Below, piece by piece: positions 18,709 through 27,644 of a stretch of 64,000 nucleotides of DNA. The notes below the pieces were generated by a model, which was not told the DNA's origin, did no database searches, and saw only the letters and a list, made by a program, of their open reading frames with translations. This DNA is from Polyangium spumosum (GTDB lineage Bacteria > Myxococcota_A > Polyangia > Polyangiales > Polyangiaceae): contig NZ_WJIE01000018.1 of assembly GCF_009649845.1 (NCBI RefSeq), positions 89,617-153,616 of the forward strand, read 5' to 3'. The stretch's first letter is position 1. Every line of letters begins with the position of its first letter. The translations under genes and the position numbers were made by a program.

Positions 18709-20136
18709 TCAGCGGCGGCGCAGGAAGATCCGGCTGCCCTTCGAGTACGGGGAGAGGTGCTCGTTCAGGTCGTGGACGAGTGGCCCTCGCACGCCGACGA
18801 TCACGCGTGTCCCTTCTTTCGTCCCCGCCATCGCGAGGGCGACCTCGTCCGTCGCGTCGCCGAAGGTCGAGGTGGTGTTCGCCGCGTCGTCCCATTCGAG
18901 GTGCGCGTCGAACACGTCGAGGCCGCCGCTCGAGCTCGCCATGGCCTTTCCGTGCACGAGCAAGGTATCGTCGAAGAAACCCACGGCGCGTATGCCGCCG
19001 CTCCCGTCGGGGGCCACGCCGGAGACCACGGCGGCCGAGCCGCCCGTGAGGGATGCGGCGAGCATGGGCTCGCCCTTCGAATCGATCCGGCCCACGAACG
19101 CCTCGCCGAACATGCCGATGCCGGGCCACGTCAGGATCCCCTGCCCGCCCAGGACCAGGCCGCCGTCGTCCGAGAGCGCAACCGCGCCGCCGAAGGGATC
19201 GAGCGCCGACCCCTCGAAGACCTTGCTCCAGACGACGTCGCCGCCCGGCGAGAACCTCTTCACGTGCAGGCCGGCGGGCTCCCCTGCGCTCTCCATTTCG
19301 CTGAATTGCGTGTAGAGGACGACCGTGTCCCCGCTCGGGCTCACGTCGAGCCCCGCCGGGAAGTCGGAGACGTCGCCGCCGAAGCGCTTGGCCCAGACGA
19401 GGCCGCCGCTCGTGTCGTAGCGCGCGACGAACACGTCGGGTTTGTAGTTCGTGAAGAACGGGTCCGATATCTGGGGCGTGCTCATCAACGTGACGCCGCC
19501 GAGATCGAGATGGCCGAGGAACCTGCCGGTGATCACGAAATGGCCCTCGGCGTCGAACGAGACCCCCTCGATGGCCCGGTGGAAGTTTCCCTCGTAATCG
19601 AGGTCGTCGGGCAGGTTCCCGTGCAGGCGCCGGCTCCAGACGTGGTGGCCGTCGGCGTCGAGCTCGAGCAGGAACGGGTGCTCCGCGCGCACGTATTCGC
19701 CGCCGAGCGGGCCTCCTCCGAAATCGACGTCCGCGTGCAAGCTGCCGGCGACGAGGACCCTGCCCTGCGCGTGCACGGCGATCACGTCCTTGCCCGGGAA
19801 GGACGCGCCGACCGGGAGCGCGCGGCTCCAGAGGTGTTTGCCCTGCGGGTCGAGCTTCGCGACGAACGCGAACGGGGCGCCGGTTTCGCCGACGGGGCCG
19901 CCGCCGAAATCGATCGGGCCCTCGGTCATCCCCGCGAGGTACGTGTTGCACGACCCGTCCACGGCGACCGAGAGGCCCACGAGGGGGGTCCTGGATTCGG
20001 CGCTGCCGAACACGAGATCGAGCGGCTCGGCGCAGAGCGGCTCGGGCGTGGGCGCGGGCGGGACGACCTCGCGGACTTCGTTTGCGCAACCAAGGAGGAA
20101 GAAGGGAGCAAGAAGGAAGAAACGTAGGCGGGTCAT
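18709..20136 (-). CDS. Lipoprotein with SBBP-like beta-propeller repeats
   Basis: The 475-residue product begins with a lipoprotein signal (lipobox LLGC). The rest is built of repeats about 50-60 residues long that contain VDFGGG or IDFGG, then FVAKLD or FLLELD, then a G-x-x-x-W motif (GKHLWSR, GHHVWSR, GGLVWAK, GDVVWSK). These are the hallmarks of SBBP/beta-propeller repeats that are abundant in myxobacterial surface proteins. I infer a single seven- or eight-bladed propeller on the outer membrane. It starts 12 bp after the stop of the dehydrogenase gene on the same strand, so it may be the last gene of that transcript. No catalytic residues are evident. Confidence 0.82.
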   Translation of the reverse strand: MTRLRFFLLAPFFLLGCANEVREVVPPAPTPEPLCAEPLDLVFGSAESRTPLVGLSVAVDGSCNTYLAGMTEGPIDFGGGPVGETGAPFAFVAKLDPQGKHLWSRALPVGASFPGKDVIAVHAQGRVLVAGSLHADVDFGGGPLGGEYVRAEHPFLLELDADGHHVWSRRLHGNLPDDLDYEGNFHRAIEGVSFDAEGHFVITGRFLGHLDLGGVTLMSTPQISDPFFTNYKPDVFVARYDTSGGLVWAKRFGGDVSDFPAGLDVSPSGDTVVLYTQFSEMESAGEPAGLHVKRFSPGGDVVWSKVFEGSALDPFGGAVALSDDGGLVLGGQGILTWPGIGMFGEAFVGRIDSKGEPMLAASLTGGSAAVVSGVAPDGSGGIRAVGFFDDTLLVHGKAMASSSGGLDVFDAHLEWDDAANTTSTFGDATDEVALAMAGTKEGTRVIVGVRGPLVHDLNEHLSPYSKGSRIFLRRR

Positions 20137-20148
20137 GGGGCCATGGTA

Positions 20149-21105
20149 TCAGGTGAGCAGCCGGATCGGCGCTCCCGCGTGCCACGCGAGGATGTCGTCC
20201 AGGGCGTCGCGATAAAACACCACGTAGTTTTCCCGCGTCACGTAGCCGAGGTGTGGCGTCAGGACGACGTTCGGCAAGGCGAGCAGGGGGTGGTCCGCGG
20301 GCATTGGCTCCTCGGGGAAGACATCGAGCCCGGCGCCGGCGATACGCTCGGCGCGCAGGGCGGCGAGCAACGCGTCCATGTCCACCAGGCCCGCGCGGGC
20401 CGTGTTGACGAAAAACGCCGTCCTCTTCATGGCCGCGAGCTCCTCCGCGCCGACGGTCCCGCGCGACCGTTCGCTCAGCACGAGGTGCAGGCTGACGACG
20501 TCCGAGGTCGCGAAGAGCTCGCGTTTCTCCACGCGCCTCGCGCCCGCCGCTGCGGCCCGCGCCTCGTCGAGGTTCTGGCTCCAGGCGACCACGTCCATCC
20601 CGAAGGCCTGGCCCACGCGCGCGACCTGGGAACCTAGCTTGCCGAGCCCCACGAGCCCGAGCCGCTTTCCGGCGAGCCCCTCCGTCAGCCCCGTCTGCCA
20701 GGCCCCGGCCCGGAGCGCTCGATCCTCCCTTGGGATACGCTTCACGAGGGAAAGGATCAGCCCCCAGGTGAGCTCCGCCGTCGGCGTACCGACGTTCCCG
20801 GTCCCCGAGACCGGGATGTTACGCGCGCGGCAGGCTTCGAGGTCGATGGCGGCGTTGCGGCCGCCCGTGGTGACGAGCAGCCGCAGGTTGGGGAGGTTCT
20901 GGATGCGCGCCGCCGGCATCGGGGTGCGCTCGCGCATGAGGACGAGCACGTGGAAGGGGCGCAGGGTGGTGATGAGCTCCTCGGGATCGGCGAGGTGCCG
21001 GTCGAAGACGACGAGCTCGCTCCCGGGCGGGAGGCGGCTCCAGTCGGCGAGGTCCTTCGCGACGCGCTGGTAGTCGTCGAGGATGGCGATTTTCACGGGG
21101 GTCAT
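20149..21105 (-). CDS. D-2-hydroxyacid dehydrogenase family protein
   Basis: The 318-residue cytoplasmic NAD(P)-dependent oxidoreductase carries the Rossmann motif GLVGLGKLGSQVA and the family's catalytic set: Arg in FVNTARAGLVD, Glu in VFPEEPMP and His in LTPHLGYVT. It is close in length to phosphoglycerate or glyoxylate/hydroxypyruvate reductase relatives. The substrate cannot be told from sequence. The ATG at 21105 begins directly with the catalytic domain (MTPVKIAILDDYQ). A longer frame to 21288 overlaps the upstream HNH gene and is not used. It starts 26 bp downstream of the HNH gene, on the same strand as the Septu-like pair. Whether it belongs functionally to that pair is unknown. Confidence 0.88.
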   Translation of the reverse strand: MTPVKIAILDDYQRVAKDLADWSRLPPGSELVVFDRHLADPEELITTLRPFHVLVLMRERTPMPAARIQNLPNLRLLVTTGGRNAAIDLEACRARNIPVSGTGNVGTPTAELTWGLILSLVKRIPREDRALRAGAWQTGLTEGLAGKRLGLVGLGKLGSQVARVGQAFGMDVVAWSQNLDEARAAAAGARRVEKRELFATSDVVSLHLVLSERSRGTVGAEELAAMKRTAFFVNTARAGLVDMDALLAALRAERIAGAGLDVFPEEPMPADHPLLALPNVVLTPHLGYVTRENYVVFYRDALDDILAWHAGAPIRLLT

Positions 21106-21131
21106 GCTGGGTACGGGTTCGGGCGGAGGCG

Positions 21132-21815
21132 TCAGGCGGAGCGCTGGAGCTTTTGTTCGACGACGCCGACGAACTGCCGGAGCTTTTTCCCGTCGAACCG
21201 CCACTTCTCCAGGAAAGAAATCCTCGTCGCGTGATCCCAGTGCTTGCTCGGATGTGCACGTTTCACGGCCGCCAGGAAAGCGTCCCATGTGGTCTGGCGC
21301 AGCTCGGACAGGTTCCCGTCGTTCAGGCCCAGCGTCTGCTCGACATCGACCTTCAAAGCCGCGTCGTCGGACGTGAGGAAGAGGCCCCGCTCCTTGCCTC
21401 GCCGCTCCAGTTTGAGGCGCGCCACGGAAGACGCCTTCGCCGGGTCCACCGTGAGAGCCGTGCTGCGCTGGCGGAGGTCACACGTACAGTACAGGCCGCC
21501 GGAACGCTCGCCGCCGTCGCATGAGCCGAGGAGATTCGTCCAGTCGAGGGCGCGGCGCGGGTCGACGTCGAGGGGCACGCGGTGCGCGATCTTCATCGTC
21601 GTCGTCCTCGACGTCTCGCGATCGCCCTCGTCGATCCTCCGCATGCAGAACGCGCAGAGCCACCCCTGCTCCTCGACGAGGGCCTTGCGCGCCTCCTCTT
21701 TGTCGATCTGGTCGAACGCGGTCCTCGCCGTGTCCTTTCGCGCGAGGTTCGTCGTCGTGGCTTCGCGCGTCTCCGTGACCGTCCGCGGCTCCGTCCGCTT
21801 GTGGATCGGCCTCAT
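21132..21815 (-). CDS. ptuB: HNH endonuclease, PtuB-like (Septu defence)
   Basis: The 227-residue protein has an HNH-type core: a CAFC zinc knuckle (Cys54, Cys57), His78 in MKIAHRVP, Asn94 in DWTNLLGSC, then Cys99, Cys110 and Cys112. This order matches the TIGR02646-like HNH proteins that partner AAA ATPases in Septu anti-phage systems, and in retrons of the Ec78 kind. The remaining C-terminal part is helical. The start overlaps the ATPase stop by four bases (ATGA), so the two are translationally coupled and probably form one complex. By family knowledge the complex cleaves nucleic acid after phage sensing. No reverse transcriptase is nearby, so a retron is not supported. The first 45 residues have no clear fold. 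Confidence 0.8.
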   Translation of the reverse strand: MRPIHKRTEPRTVTETREATTTNLARKDTARTAFDQIDKEEARKALVEEQGWLCAFCMRRIDEGDRETSRTTTMKIAHRVPLDVDPRRALDWTNLLGSCDGGERSGGLYCTCDLRQRSTALTVDPAKASSVARLKLERRGKERGLFLTSDDAALKVDVEQTLGLNDGNLSELRQTTWDAFLAAVKRAHPSKHWDHATRISFLEKWRFDGKKLRQFVGVVEQKLQRSA

Positions 21816-23083
21816 CCGGAGGCCTCTTCGCCGGCGCCGTCCTCCGGAGGGAGCAGCCCCTCGTAAAAGACCACGTCCGGATCGTCGCCGCCCGGCAAGA
21901 GCGCGCGGAGCTCCGCGATGAGCGCGCGCGCGGCGGGGTATCGCTCGTCGTCGATCGCGTCCCGCAATTCGTTGAGCTTCTCCGCGACCTCCGGCGGACG
22001 CCCCGGATCGTCGAAGACCGAATCGAGGATGCGGTTCGTGTCACGCCGGAACGTCTCTCGGTCGAGCCTCCGGACCTCGAAGTCTTCGAGCAGCCGCACC
22101 TGCGACGCCCGCACGGATGAGAGGACCTGCGGGGAATGGGTGCTCACGATGAACTGCGCCCGCGGGAAGACCTGGCGGAGCCGCGGCAGGAGGGTGCGCT
22201 GGAGGCCCGGGTGCAGGTGGAGCTCGATCTCGTCGATGAGGACGACCACCGGGCGCTGCAACGGATCCGGGTCCGTGGGCGCGGCAATGGCCATCCGTCG
22301 CGCGAGGTCCCCCGCCATCGCGAGCAGGCATTTCTCCCCGTCCGAGAGCTGCGCCACGTCGAGCGCCACGCCGTTCTTGGTGAGGAGCATTCGCTGGGGC
22401 TGGCGTTCGATACGAAGATGACTCGCGCCCGGGACCAGCGTGGTGATCGCGCGCCGGACAGCTTCGAGTGAGGGTTTCAGCGGATATGCCCCGTCCTCGG
22501 TGAGATACGCGACGTAAAGCTGGAGCTCGTGGTCTTCTTCCTCGCGAAACCACTCGAAGAACGCGCGGAAATTCCGCTCTCCGGCGTCGAGCGCTCCATC
22601 AAAGGAGTTGATGGGTTCGAACTCGCTGTGCTTGCGAATTCGATCCGGGATGTCGAGCGCGTTCCGGTTGGTCGGGAAATAAACCACCAGCGGCAAGTCG
22701 GGGGCCCCTCGCGCGATGGACGCCTGCGTGGCTTCAATGGGCGCGGAGAGCCCCGCGAGCGAGCTCTCTCGGTCCTTCGGATGGCCCGGCCGCGTGGCCG
22801 CGACCTCCCAGGCCACCTCTCCGATCCCCTCGAACGTCGCCGAGAGCCGGATCGACGCCGAGCTTGCGCCGCTCTGGATGTCCTCCGCGCGCAGCCTCTT
22901 GCCCGCGGCGCGACCCGTGCGGATCCCCGCGACGAGGTAGGACAGGAGGAGCGCCGTCGCGTCGAGGAGCGCCGTCTTGCCGGCGCCGTTCACCCCCACG
23001 AACACCGTCACGTCCGGCTCGAACGGGACCGTGGCTTGCTCGAAGCCCCGGAAGTCCTGGACCGTGAGTGACTGGAGCCTCAT
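21812..23083 (-). CDS. ptuA: AAA/ABC-type ATPase, PtuA-like (Septu defence)
   Basis: The 423-residue ATPase belongs to the SMC/OLD-like group. It has Walker A GVNGAGKT at 30-37, an ABC-type signature LSDGEK at 246-251, Walker B VVVLIDEIELHLHP at about 279-292 and the H-loop FIVSTHSPQVL at 311-321. The Walker B followed by HLHPGLQ is usual in PtuA and related defence ATPases. The ATG at 23083 has AGGA about 12 bp upstream. It is the first gene of a minus-strand cluster and is preceded by the 42-43 bp tandem array rather than by an ordinary promoter region. The call as Septu rests on the ATPase-HNH pairing and overlap. Without a profile search a different ATPase-HNH system remains possible. Confidence 0.82.
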   Translation of the reverse strand: MRLQSLTVQDFRGFEQATVPFEPDVTVFVGVNGAGKTALLDATALLLSYLVAGIRTGRAAGKRLRAEDIQSGASSASIRLSATFEGIGEVAWEVAATRPGHPKDRESSLAGLSAPIEATQASIARGAPDLPLVVYFPTNRNALDIPDRIRKHSEFEPINSFDGALDAGERNFRAFFEWFREEEDHELQLYVAYLTEDGAYPLKPSLEAVRRAITTLVPGASHLRIERQPQRMLLTKNGVALDVAQLSDGEKCLLAMAGDLARRMAIAAPTDPDPLQRPVVVLIDEIELHLHPGLQRTLLPRLRQVFPRAQFIVSTHSPQVLSSVRASQVRLLEDFEVRRLDRETFRRDTNRILDSVFDDPGRPPEVAEKLNELRDAIDDERYPAARALIAELRALLPGGDDPDVVFYEGLLPPEDGAGEEASG

Positions 23084-23099
23084 GGGAACCTGGTCCTAG

Positions 23100-23350
23100 C
23101 AAAGCCCCGTTCCGCCGGGCAAGAGACACGGCCCGTCCGGGCGTGGATCCACGCCTCCAGACCTCGAACTCCACGAATCGCCGCGTGGCTCTCCGTCTCC
23201 CGAGCTCCGGAAGCCAAAATCCACGCGTCGATCTCCTCCTCCGGACCCCCCGGAAGCAAACATCCACACGTCACTTTGTGTCTTCGGAGCTGCGGAGGAG
23301 CGGATCGACGCCCCGATCCTCCGTTCTGGACCTCTGGAGGACACGTTCGC
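23100..23350 (-). repeat. Degenerate 42-43 bp tandem array A
   Basis: The region between the helical-protein gene and ptuA holds units in a regular spacing. The cores equivalent to GTGGAT on the minus strand align at plus positions 23221, 23264 and 23306 (spacing 43 and 42), with shorter or altered copies at 23171 and 23149. Each unit has a YTCCG-N6/7-(C)GRAG core, for example TTCCGGGGGGTCCGGAG, and a second palindrome of the type ATCnACGCGTGGAT. The last copy forms a perfect GCGTGGATCCACGC. The units are not identical, so this is neither a CRISPR array nor a simple repeat. The array lies on the sense strand directly after the stop of the gene at 23364-24017. Confidence 0.6.
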
Positions 23351-23363
23351 GTGCTCTTTCGGC

Positions 23364-24017
23364 TCACCCCGTGGGATCGTCGTCCTCGTCCTTGCGCACC
23401 TTGTACTTCGGGAAAAAACGCTCCGCGGCGGCGCGGCCGAGATCGGCGATGAGCAGGCCGTAGACCTTCGTGAGCAGGCGCTCCCAGGCCTCCTCGGCGG
23501 CGTCGAGGCGCGTGCGGGCGAGCGCCTCGTTCGTGCGGGCCTTGCCGAGCTGCTCGCTCCCCGCCGTGAACGCGACGATGCCCGCCTCGATCGCAGGCAC
23601 GGCCTTCACGCGGACCTCGTCCGCCCCCGGCAGGTGCTCTTCGAGCCGGTCCTTGAGCTCGCCGTATCGCTTGGTCTCCTCGGTGAGCGTGGCGGCCGTG
23701 TAGTACCCGATGCCCTGGGGGAAGATCAGCTTGTACGGCGCCTTCTTCACGGCGTCGGCGCCGCGCCCCGCGAGCGCCGCGCGGGCATCCTGGGCCGTGT
23801 CGTCGAGGTCGTCGTCGGCCCCGTCGCGATCGGCGAGCGCACACTGGACGGCAGTCTCGTGATCCTCGAGGCCGCGGCCGTACACGAGGACGTCATTCGT
23901 CGCGGCGGCGACGCTGTCGGCGAGCTCCGTGTATTTCGCGCGGCGGAGCCTGCGCTCGACATACCCACCACAACGAACACGGTGGCGGAAATGAGCGGAA
24001 CGAGGGGGGAGGCGCAT
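23364..24017 (-). CDS. Helical protein of unknown function, array-linked paralogue A
   Basis: The 217-residue protein is predicted soluble and mostly alpha-helical, with a very acidic, Ala-rich middle. I do not recognise a family. It is clearly related to the product of 44167-44826: both have a KxxEL start to the helical part, a central FPxG(I/Y)G motif (KLIFPQGIGYY here, VFPEGYGKE there) followed by LxxLKDRLE/LRDRLAKF, and end with AExFFxK and a terminal PTG. The ATG at 24017 has no SD, but its distance to the conserved part (about 30 residues) matches the paralogue. A TTG at 24056 is the other option. The stop is followed on the same strand by array A and then ptuA. It lies 49 bp after the stop of a histidine kinase gene. 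Confidence 0.7.
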   Translation of the reverse strand: MRLPPRSAHFRHRVRCGGYVERRLRRAKYTELADSVAAATNDVLVYGRGLEDHETAVQCALADRDGADDDLDDTAQDARAALAGRGADAVKKAPYKLIFPQGIGYYTAATLTEETKRYGELKDRLEEHLPGADEVRVKAVPAIEAGIVAFTAGSEQLGKARTNEALARTRLDAAEEAWERLLTKVYGLLIADLGRAAAERFFPKYKVRKDEDDDPTG

Positions 24018-24066
24018 GGTGGGCAGGAGGATACGAACGCAGGCCTCGAAGGCCAAATCTTCGTCT

Positions 24067-26151
24067 TCACCCCCGCGGCAACGTCACCGTGAACGTCGAC
24101 CCTTCTCCCGGCGCGCTCACCACCACGATCGTGCCGCCGAACGCCTCCACGATCCGGCGCGCGATCCACAACCCGAGCCCGAAGCCGCCGAAATGGCGGA
24201 CCGACACCGCCCGCTCGAAGCGCTGGAAGATCCGCTCCTGATCCTCGGCGGGGATCCCGATGCCCCGGTCCCGCACCCAGAACCTCGCCTGCGCCCCGTC
24301 CCCACGGACGCAGACGTCGATCGGCTTGCCCGCGCCGTATTTGATCGCGTTCGACAGCAGGTTCATGAGCACCTGCTCGAGCCGCGAGCGATCCCATCGA
24401 CCCACGACGCTCGCCTCGAGGTCGAGCCGCACCTCGCAGCCCGCGCGTGTCGCCGTCTCCTGCATACGCTCGAGCAGGTCCTCCACCACCGCGGAGAGAT
24501 CGAGCTCCTCGATCCGTAGCTCCAGACGGCCCTGGGTGATGCGGGAGACGTCGAGCAGCTCGTCGACGAGCGTGTTCAGGCGCCTCGTCTGCCGCAGGGC
24601 CACGTCGAGGGAGGGCGCGATCTTATCTGCGAGATCGGGGGCCTTCCGCAGGCTCCGGGCGAGGCCCTGGAGCTTGAGCGAGAGCGAGGTGAGCGGCGTC
24701 TTCAGCTCGTGCGAGGCGATGGAAAGGAACTCGTCGCGGGCGCGGATCGACTCCTCCGCCTCACGATAAAGCGCCGCGTGTTGCTCCTCGATGTGCTTGC
24801 GCCGGGTGATGTCGCGAAAGATGATGAGCAGCGCGTGTTTCCTCCCCGCCGGCACGCGGGCCAGCACGATCTCCACCTCGAGCAGGCTGCCGTCCACGCG
24901 CACGACCCTCCCCTCGACCGGGCCCACGCTGCCGTGCTCCAGCGCGTCGCGGAGCCTCTGGCGCGCGATCTCCTCCCGCCCGGGGGGGATGAAATCGAAG
25001 GTGGGCCTGCCGATGAGCGCGGACGTGCTCTCCAAGCCGAGCAGGCGCGACGCCGCGGCGTTCGCGTACACCACGCGGAAGACGCCGTCTTCGGCGGGCT
25101 GCTGGAGGAGGGTCGCGTCCGGCGAGACCTCGACGAGCACACGATAACGCTCCTCGGACTCCGTGAGGTCGGCGGTCCGCTCCGCGACGCGTCGATCGAG
25201 CTCGTCGCGGGACCGCGCGAGGGCCGCCTCGGCCTGGCGACGCTCGGCGATGACCGACGCGAGGACCAGCGTGGTCAGCGCCATGCTGCCGACGAACACC
25301 TGCACGAAGAGGAGCGTGGTCTGGGTCGTGGAATTCGTGAATGGCGTCGCGCCTTGCGCCGCCCCCAAGGTCACGACGAGCGAGACGCTGAACACGGAGA
25401 GGGCCGCGCCGAAATGCCCGAGGCGCACGCCGGCCCAGACGAGGAACGGGGTGATGAGGTGACCGAGCGGATAGGACGGGCCGTGGGCCGGGAGCCTTCC
25501 GGAGAGCAGGAGAAGCTGAAAGCCCTGCAAGGCGAGCTGGTGGAGCACGAGCTCCACGCCGCGGCCTCGAAAGACCCACTGGCGAGGCCGCGCGGCCGCG
25601 AGGAGGAGCGGCGTCAACACCAGGATGCCCACGGCGTCGCCGAGCCACCACGTGAGCCAGCTCGAGCCGAAGCCGTCCCACGAGAGCCTGGAGCCGGCGA
25701 TCAGGCTCGTGGTGCCGAACGTGGCGCTCGTGAGCGAGCAAGCGAAGGCGGAGAGGGCCGTGAAGCGGGCGACGTCGAGGACCCGGCCGAGCGGCGCCCC
25801 GGCCTCTCGGTCCCACGGCGGGAACAGGCGCGCGGCGGCGAGGGCTTCGAGCGTGGCGCCGGCGCCGATGGGGGTCGCCACGAGCAACGACGTGACGGCG
25901 CGGGCGGGGGTGGTCGCGTCGAAGAGGAACGGGGCGTTCGTCACGAACGAGCCGAGCCAGACGCCCGGCCAGAGGCGCCGCCCCCCGAGCAGGAGCGCCG
26001 CGAGCGCGATGCCCGAGGCCGGGAAGAAGGCCGTCGCGAACCCTGGCGGAATGGCGAGGCTGAGCCCCAAAGAGGCGCTGAGCGCGTACACGACGGCCAG
26101 CAAGAGAACCCCGATGGGTCGTGGGAGGCTCCTCGACCGTGGCTCGTGCAT
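24067..26151 (-). CDS. MASE1-PAS sensor histidine kinase
   Basis: The 694-residue membrane kinase has about eight transmembrane segments in a MASE1-like sensor (1-300), a coiled linker, a PAS domain (about 330-450, with YRVLVEVSPDATLL and a PAC-like RDITRRKHIEEQH), an H-box (ASHELKTPL with His481) and a HATPase domain (N-box NLLSNAIKYG, G-box GFGLGLWIARR). There is no receiver and no adjacent response regulator, so it is an orphan kinase. The ATG at 26151 has GGGGGA a few bases upstream. ATG 26196 is in frame. It starts 62 bp after the gltD stop on the same strand, so it is probably expressed with glutamate synthase. The ligand sensed by MASE1 domains is generally unknown. Confidence 0.87.
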   Translation of the reverse strand: MHEPRSRSLPRPIGVLLLAVVYALSASLGLSLAIPPGFATAFFPASGIALAALLLGGRRLWPGVWLGSFVTNAPFLFDATTPARAVTSLLVATPIGAGATLEALAAARLFPPWDREAGAPLGRVLDVARFTALSAFACSLTSATFGTTSLIAGSRLSWDGFGSSWLTWWLGDAVGILVLTPLLLAAARPRQWVFRGRGVELVLHQLALQGFQLLLLSGRLPAHGPSYPLGHLITPFLVWAGVRLGHFGAALSVFSVSLVVTLGAAQGATPFTNSTTQTTLLFVQVFVGSMALTTLVLASVIAERRQAEAALARSRDELDRRVAERTADLTESEERYRVLVEVSPDATLLQQPAEDGVFRVVYANAAASRLLGLESTSALIGRPTFDFIPPGREEIARQRLRDALEHGSVGPVEGRVVRVDGSLLEVEIVLARVPAGRKHALLIIFRDITRRKHIEEQHAALYREAEESIRARDEFLSIASHELKTPLTSLSLKLQGLARSLRKAPDLADKIAPSLDVALRQTRRLNTLVDELLDVSRITQGRLELRIEELDLSAVVEDLLERMQETATRAGCEVRLDLEASVVGRWDRSRLEQVLMNLLSNAIKYGAGKPIDVCVRGDGAQARFWVRDRGIGIPAEDQERIFQRFERAVSVRHFGGFGLGLWIARRIVEAFGGTIVVVSAPGEGSTFTVTLPRG

Positions 26152-26213
26152 GATCCCCCAGGGCACACTCGTGCGGGGCGCGGCCCCAGGACGCATGAAC
26201 GGTGCCTCGACCG

Positions 26214-27644
26214 TCAGCGATCGGGCGAGCTTCGCAAAAACCCATTCACCGCCCGCGCCGCGTCCCGCCCCTCGCGGATCGCCCACACGACGAGGGATTG
26301 ACCACGACGCATGTCCCCGGCGGCGAACACCTTCGGGTTCGAGGTGCGGTGCGCGCGCGTGTCGGCCTTGACGTTGCCACGCGCGTCGAGCTCCACGCCG
26401 AGCTCTTCCAGCATCCCCGCGCGGACCGGGTGCAAGTACCCGAGCGCGAGCAGCACGAGATCCGCTGGGACGTCGAATGCGGATCCCGGGATCTCCTCCG
26501 CCCGGAGCGCGCCGCTCGGGCCCTCGTTCCAGGCGAGCCGCACGGCGTGGAGGACCTCGACCCGGCCGTCCTTGCCGGAGAAGCCCTTCGTCGCGATGGC
26601 AAAATCGCGTGTACAACCCTCCGCGTGGGAGCTCGACGTGCGGAGCTTCATCGGCCAGTACGGCCACGTGAGGCTCTTGTTTTCCTGCTGCGGCGGCTCG
26701 GGCAAGAGCTCGAAGTTCGTGACGGATCGCGCGCCCTGTCGCACCGCGGTGCCGATACAATCCGACCCGGTGTCGCCGCCGCCGAGCACCACCACGTCCT
26801 TGCCCGTCGCGAGGATCTGCCCCGGGACACGGTCGCCCGCGAGCACCTTGTTCTGCTGCGTCAGGTACTCCATCGCGTAATGGATCCCGCCGAGATCCCG
26901 CCCCGGCACGTCGAGCGCCCGCGGCGCCTCCGAGCCACCCGCGAGCACGACCGCGTCGAATCCATCGAGCAGCTCCTTCGCCGGAATCGTCACGCCGACG
27001 TGCACGCCCGTCCGGAACACCACGCCTTCGGCCTGCATCTGCTCGATGCGGCGATCGACGTGCCGCTTCTCCAGCTTGAAATCGGGGATCCCGTACCGGA
27101 GCAATCCGCCCGGCCGATCGTGCTTCTCGAAGACGGTGACCTCGTGCCCTGACCGCGCGAGCTCCTGCGCGCAGGCGAGCCCCGCCGGACCCGAGCCCAC
27201 CACGGCGACATGCTTGCCCGTCTTCTTGCTCGCGGGCTTCGGGACGATCCAGCCCTCTTGCCAGCCGCGGTCGGCGATCGATTGCTCGATCGTCTTGATG
27301 GTGACCGGCTGATCGTTGATGTTCAGCGTGCAGGCCGCCTCGCACGGCGCCGGGCAGACGCGCCCCGTGAACTCGGGGAAATTGTTCGTCGATTGCAGGA
27401 CCTCGAGCGCCTGGCGCCACTTGCCGCGATAGACGAGGTCATTCCAGTCGGGGATGACGTTGTTCACGGGGCAGCCGTCGTGGCAAAACGGGATGCCACA
27501 ATCCATGCAACGCGCGCCCTGCCGGCTCACCTCGGCGGGCGCCATCGGCAGGACGAGCTCCTCGTATCGCTTGATCCGCGCGGGGACCGGCACGAGCTCC
27601 GGCTCCTTGCGCGGGATCTCCAGAAAGCCCTTCACCTTACCCAT
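26214..27644 (-). CDS. gltD: Glutamate synthase small (beta) subunit
   Basis: The 476-residue FAD and Fe-S oxidoreductase transfers electrons from NADPH to the large subunit during synthesis of two glutamates from glutamine and 2-oxoglutarate. It has the N-terminal cysteine clusters for [4Fe-4S] centres ([17 protein letters not shown] and [12 protein letters not shown]), an FAD motif ([14 protein letters not shown]) and an NADPH motif ([13 protein letters not shown]). Length and order match GltD. The start overlaps the gltB stop by eight bases, so the two are coupled. A MASE1 histidine kinase follows 62 bp later. Confidence 0.97.
   Translation of the reverse strand: MGKVKGFLEIPRKEPELVPVPARIKRYEELVLPMAPAEVSRQGARCMDCGIPFCHDGCPVNNVIPDWNDLVYRGKWRQALEVLQSTNNFPEFTGRVCPAPCEAACTLNINDQPVTIKTIEQSIADRGWQEGWIVPKPASKKTGKHVAVVGSGPAGLACAQELARSGHEVTVFEKHDRPGGLLRYGIPDFKLEKRHVDRRIEQMQAEGVVFRTGVHVGVTIPAKELLDGFDAVVLAGGSEAPRALDVPGRDLGGIHYAMEYLTQQNKVLAGDRVPGQILATGKDVVVLGGGDTGSDCIGTAVRQGARSVTNFELLPEPPQQENKSLTWPYWPMKLRTSSSHAEGCTRDFAIATKGFSGKDGRVEVLHAVRLAWNEGPSGALRAEEIPGSAFDVPADLVLLALGYLHPVRAGMLEELGVELDARGNVKADTRAHRTSNPKVFAAGDMRRGQSLVVWAIREGRDAARAVNGFLRSSPDR

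Noticed and set aside
23084..23345. Coding frame of about 80 codons in array A
   Set aside because: It has no SD and the 42-43 bp period breaks any frame. The peptide repeats are only the image of the DNA array.
21132..24017. Retron with PtuAB-type effectors
   Set aside because: No reverse transcriptase gene and no msr-msd like inverted repeats were seen. The helical protein has no polymerase motif.
23364..24017. TIGR-Tas nuclease partner of the array
   Set aside because: The protein shows no Nop, RuvC or HNH signature, so identification as a Tas protein is not supported.
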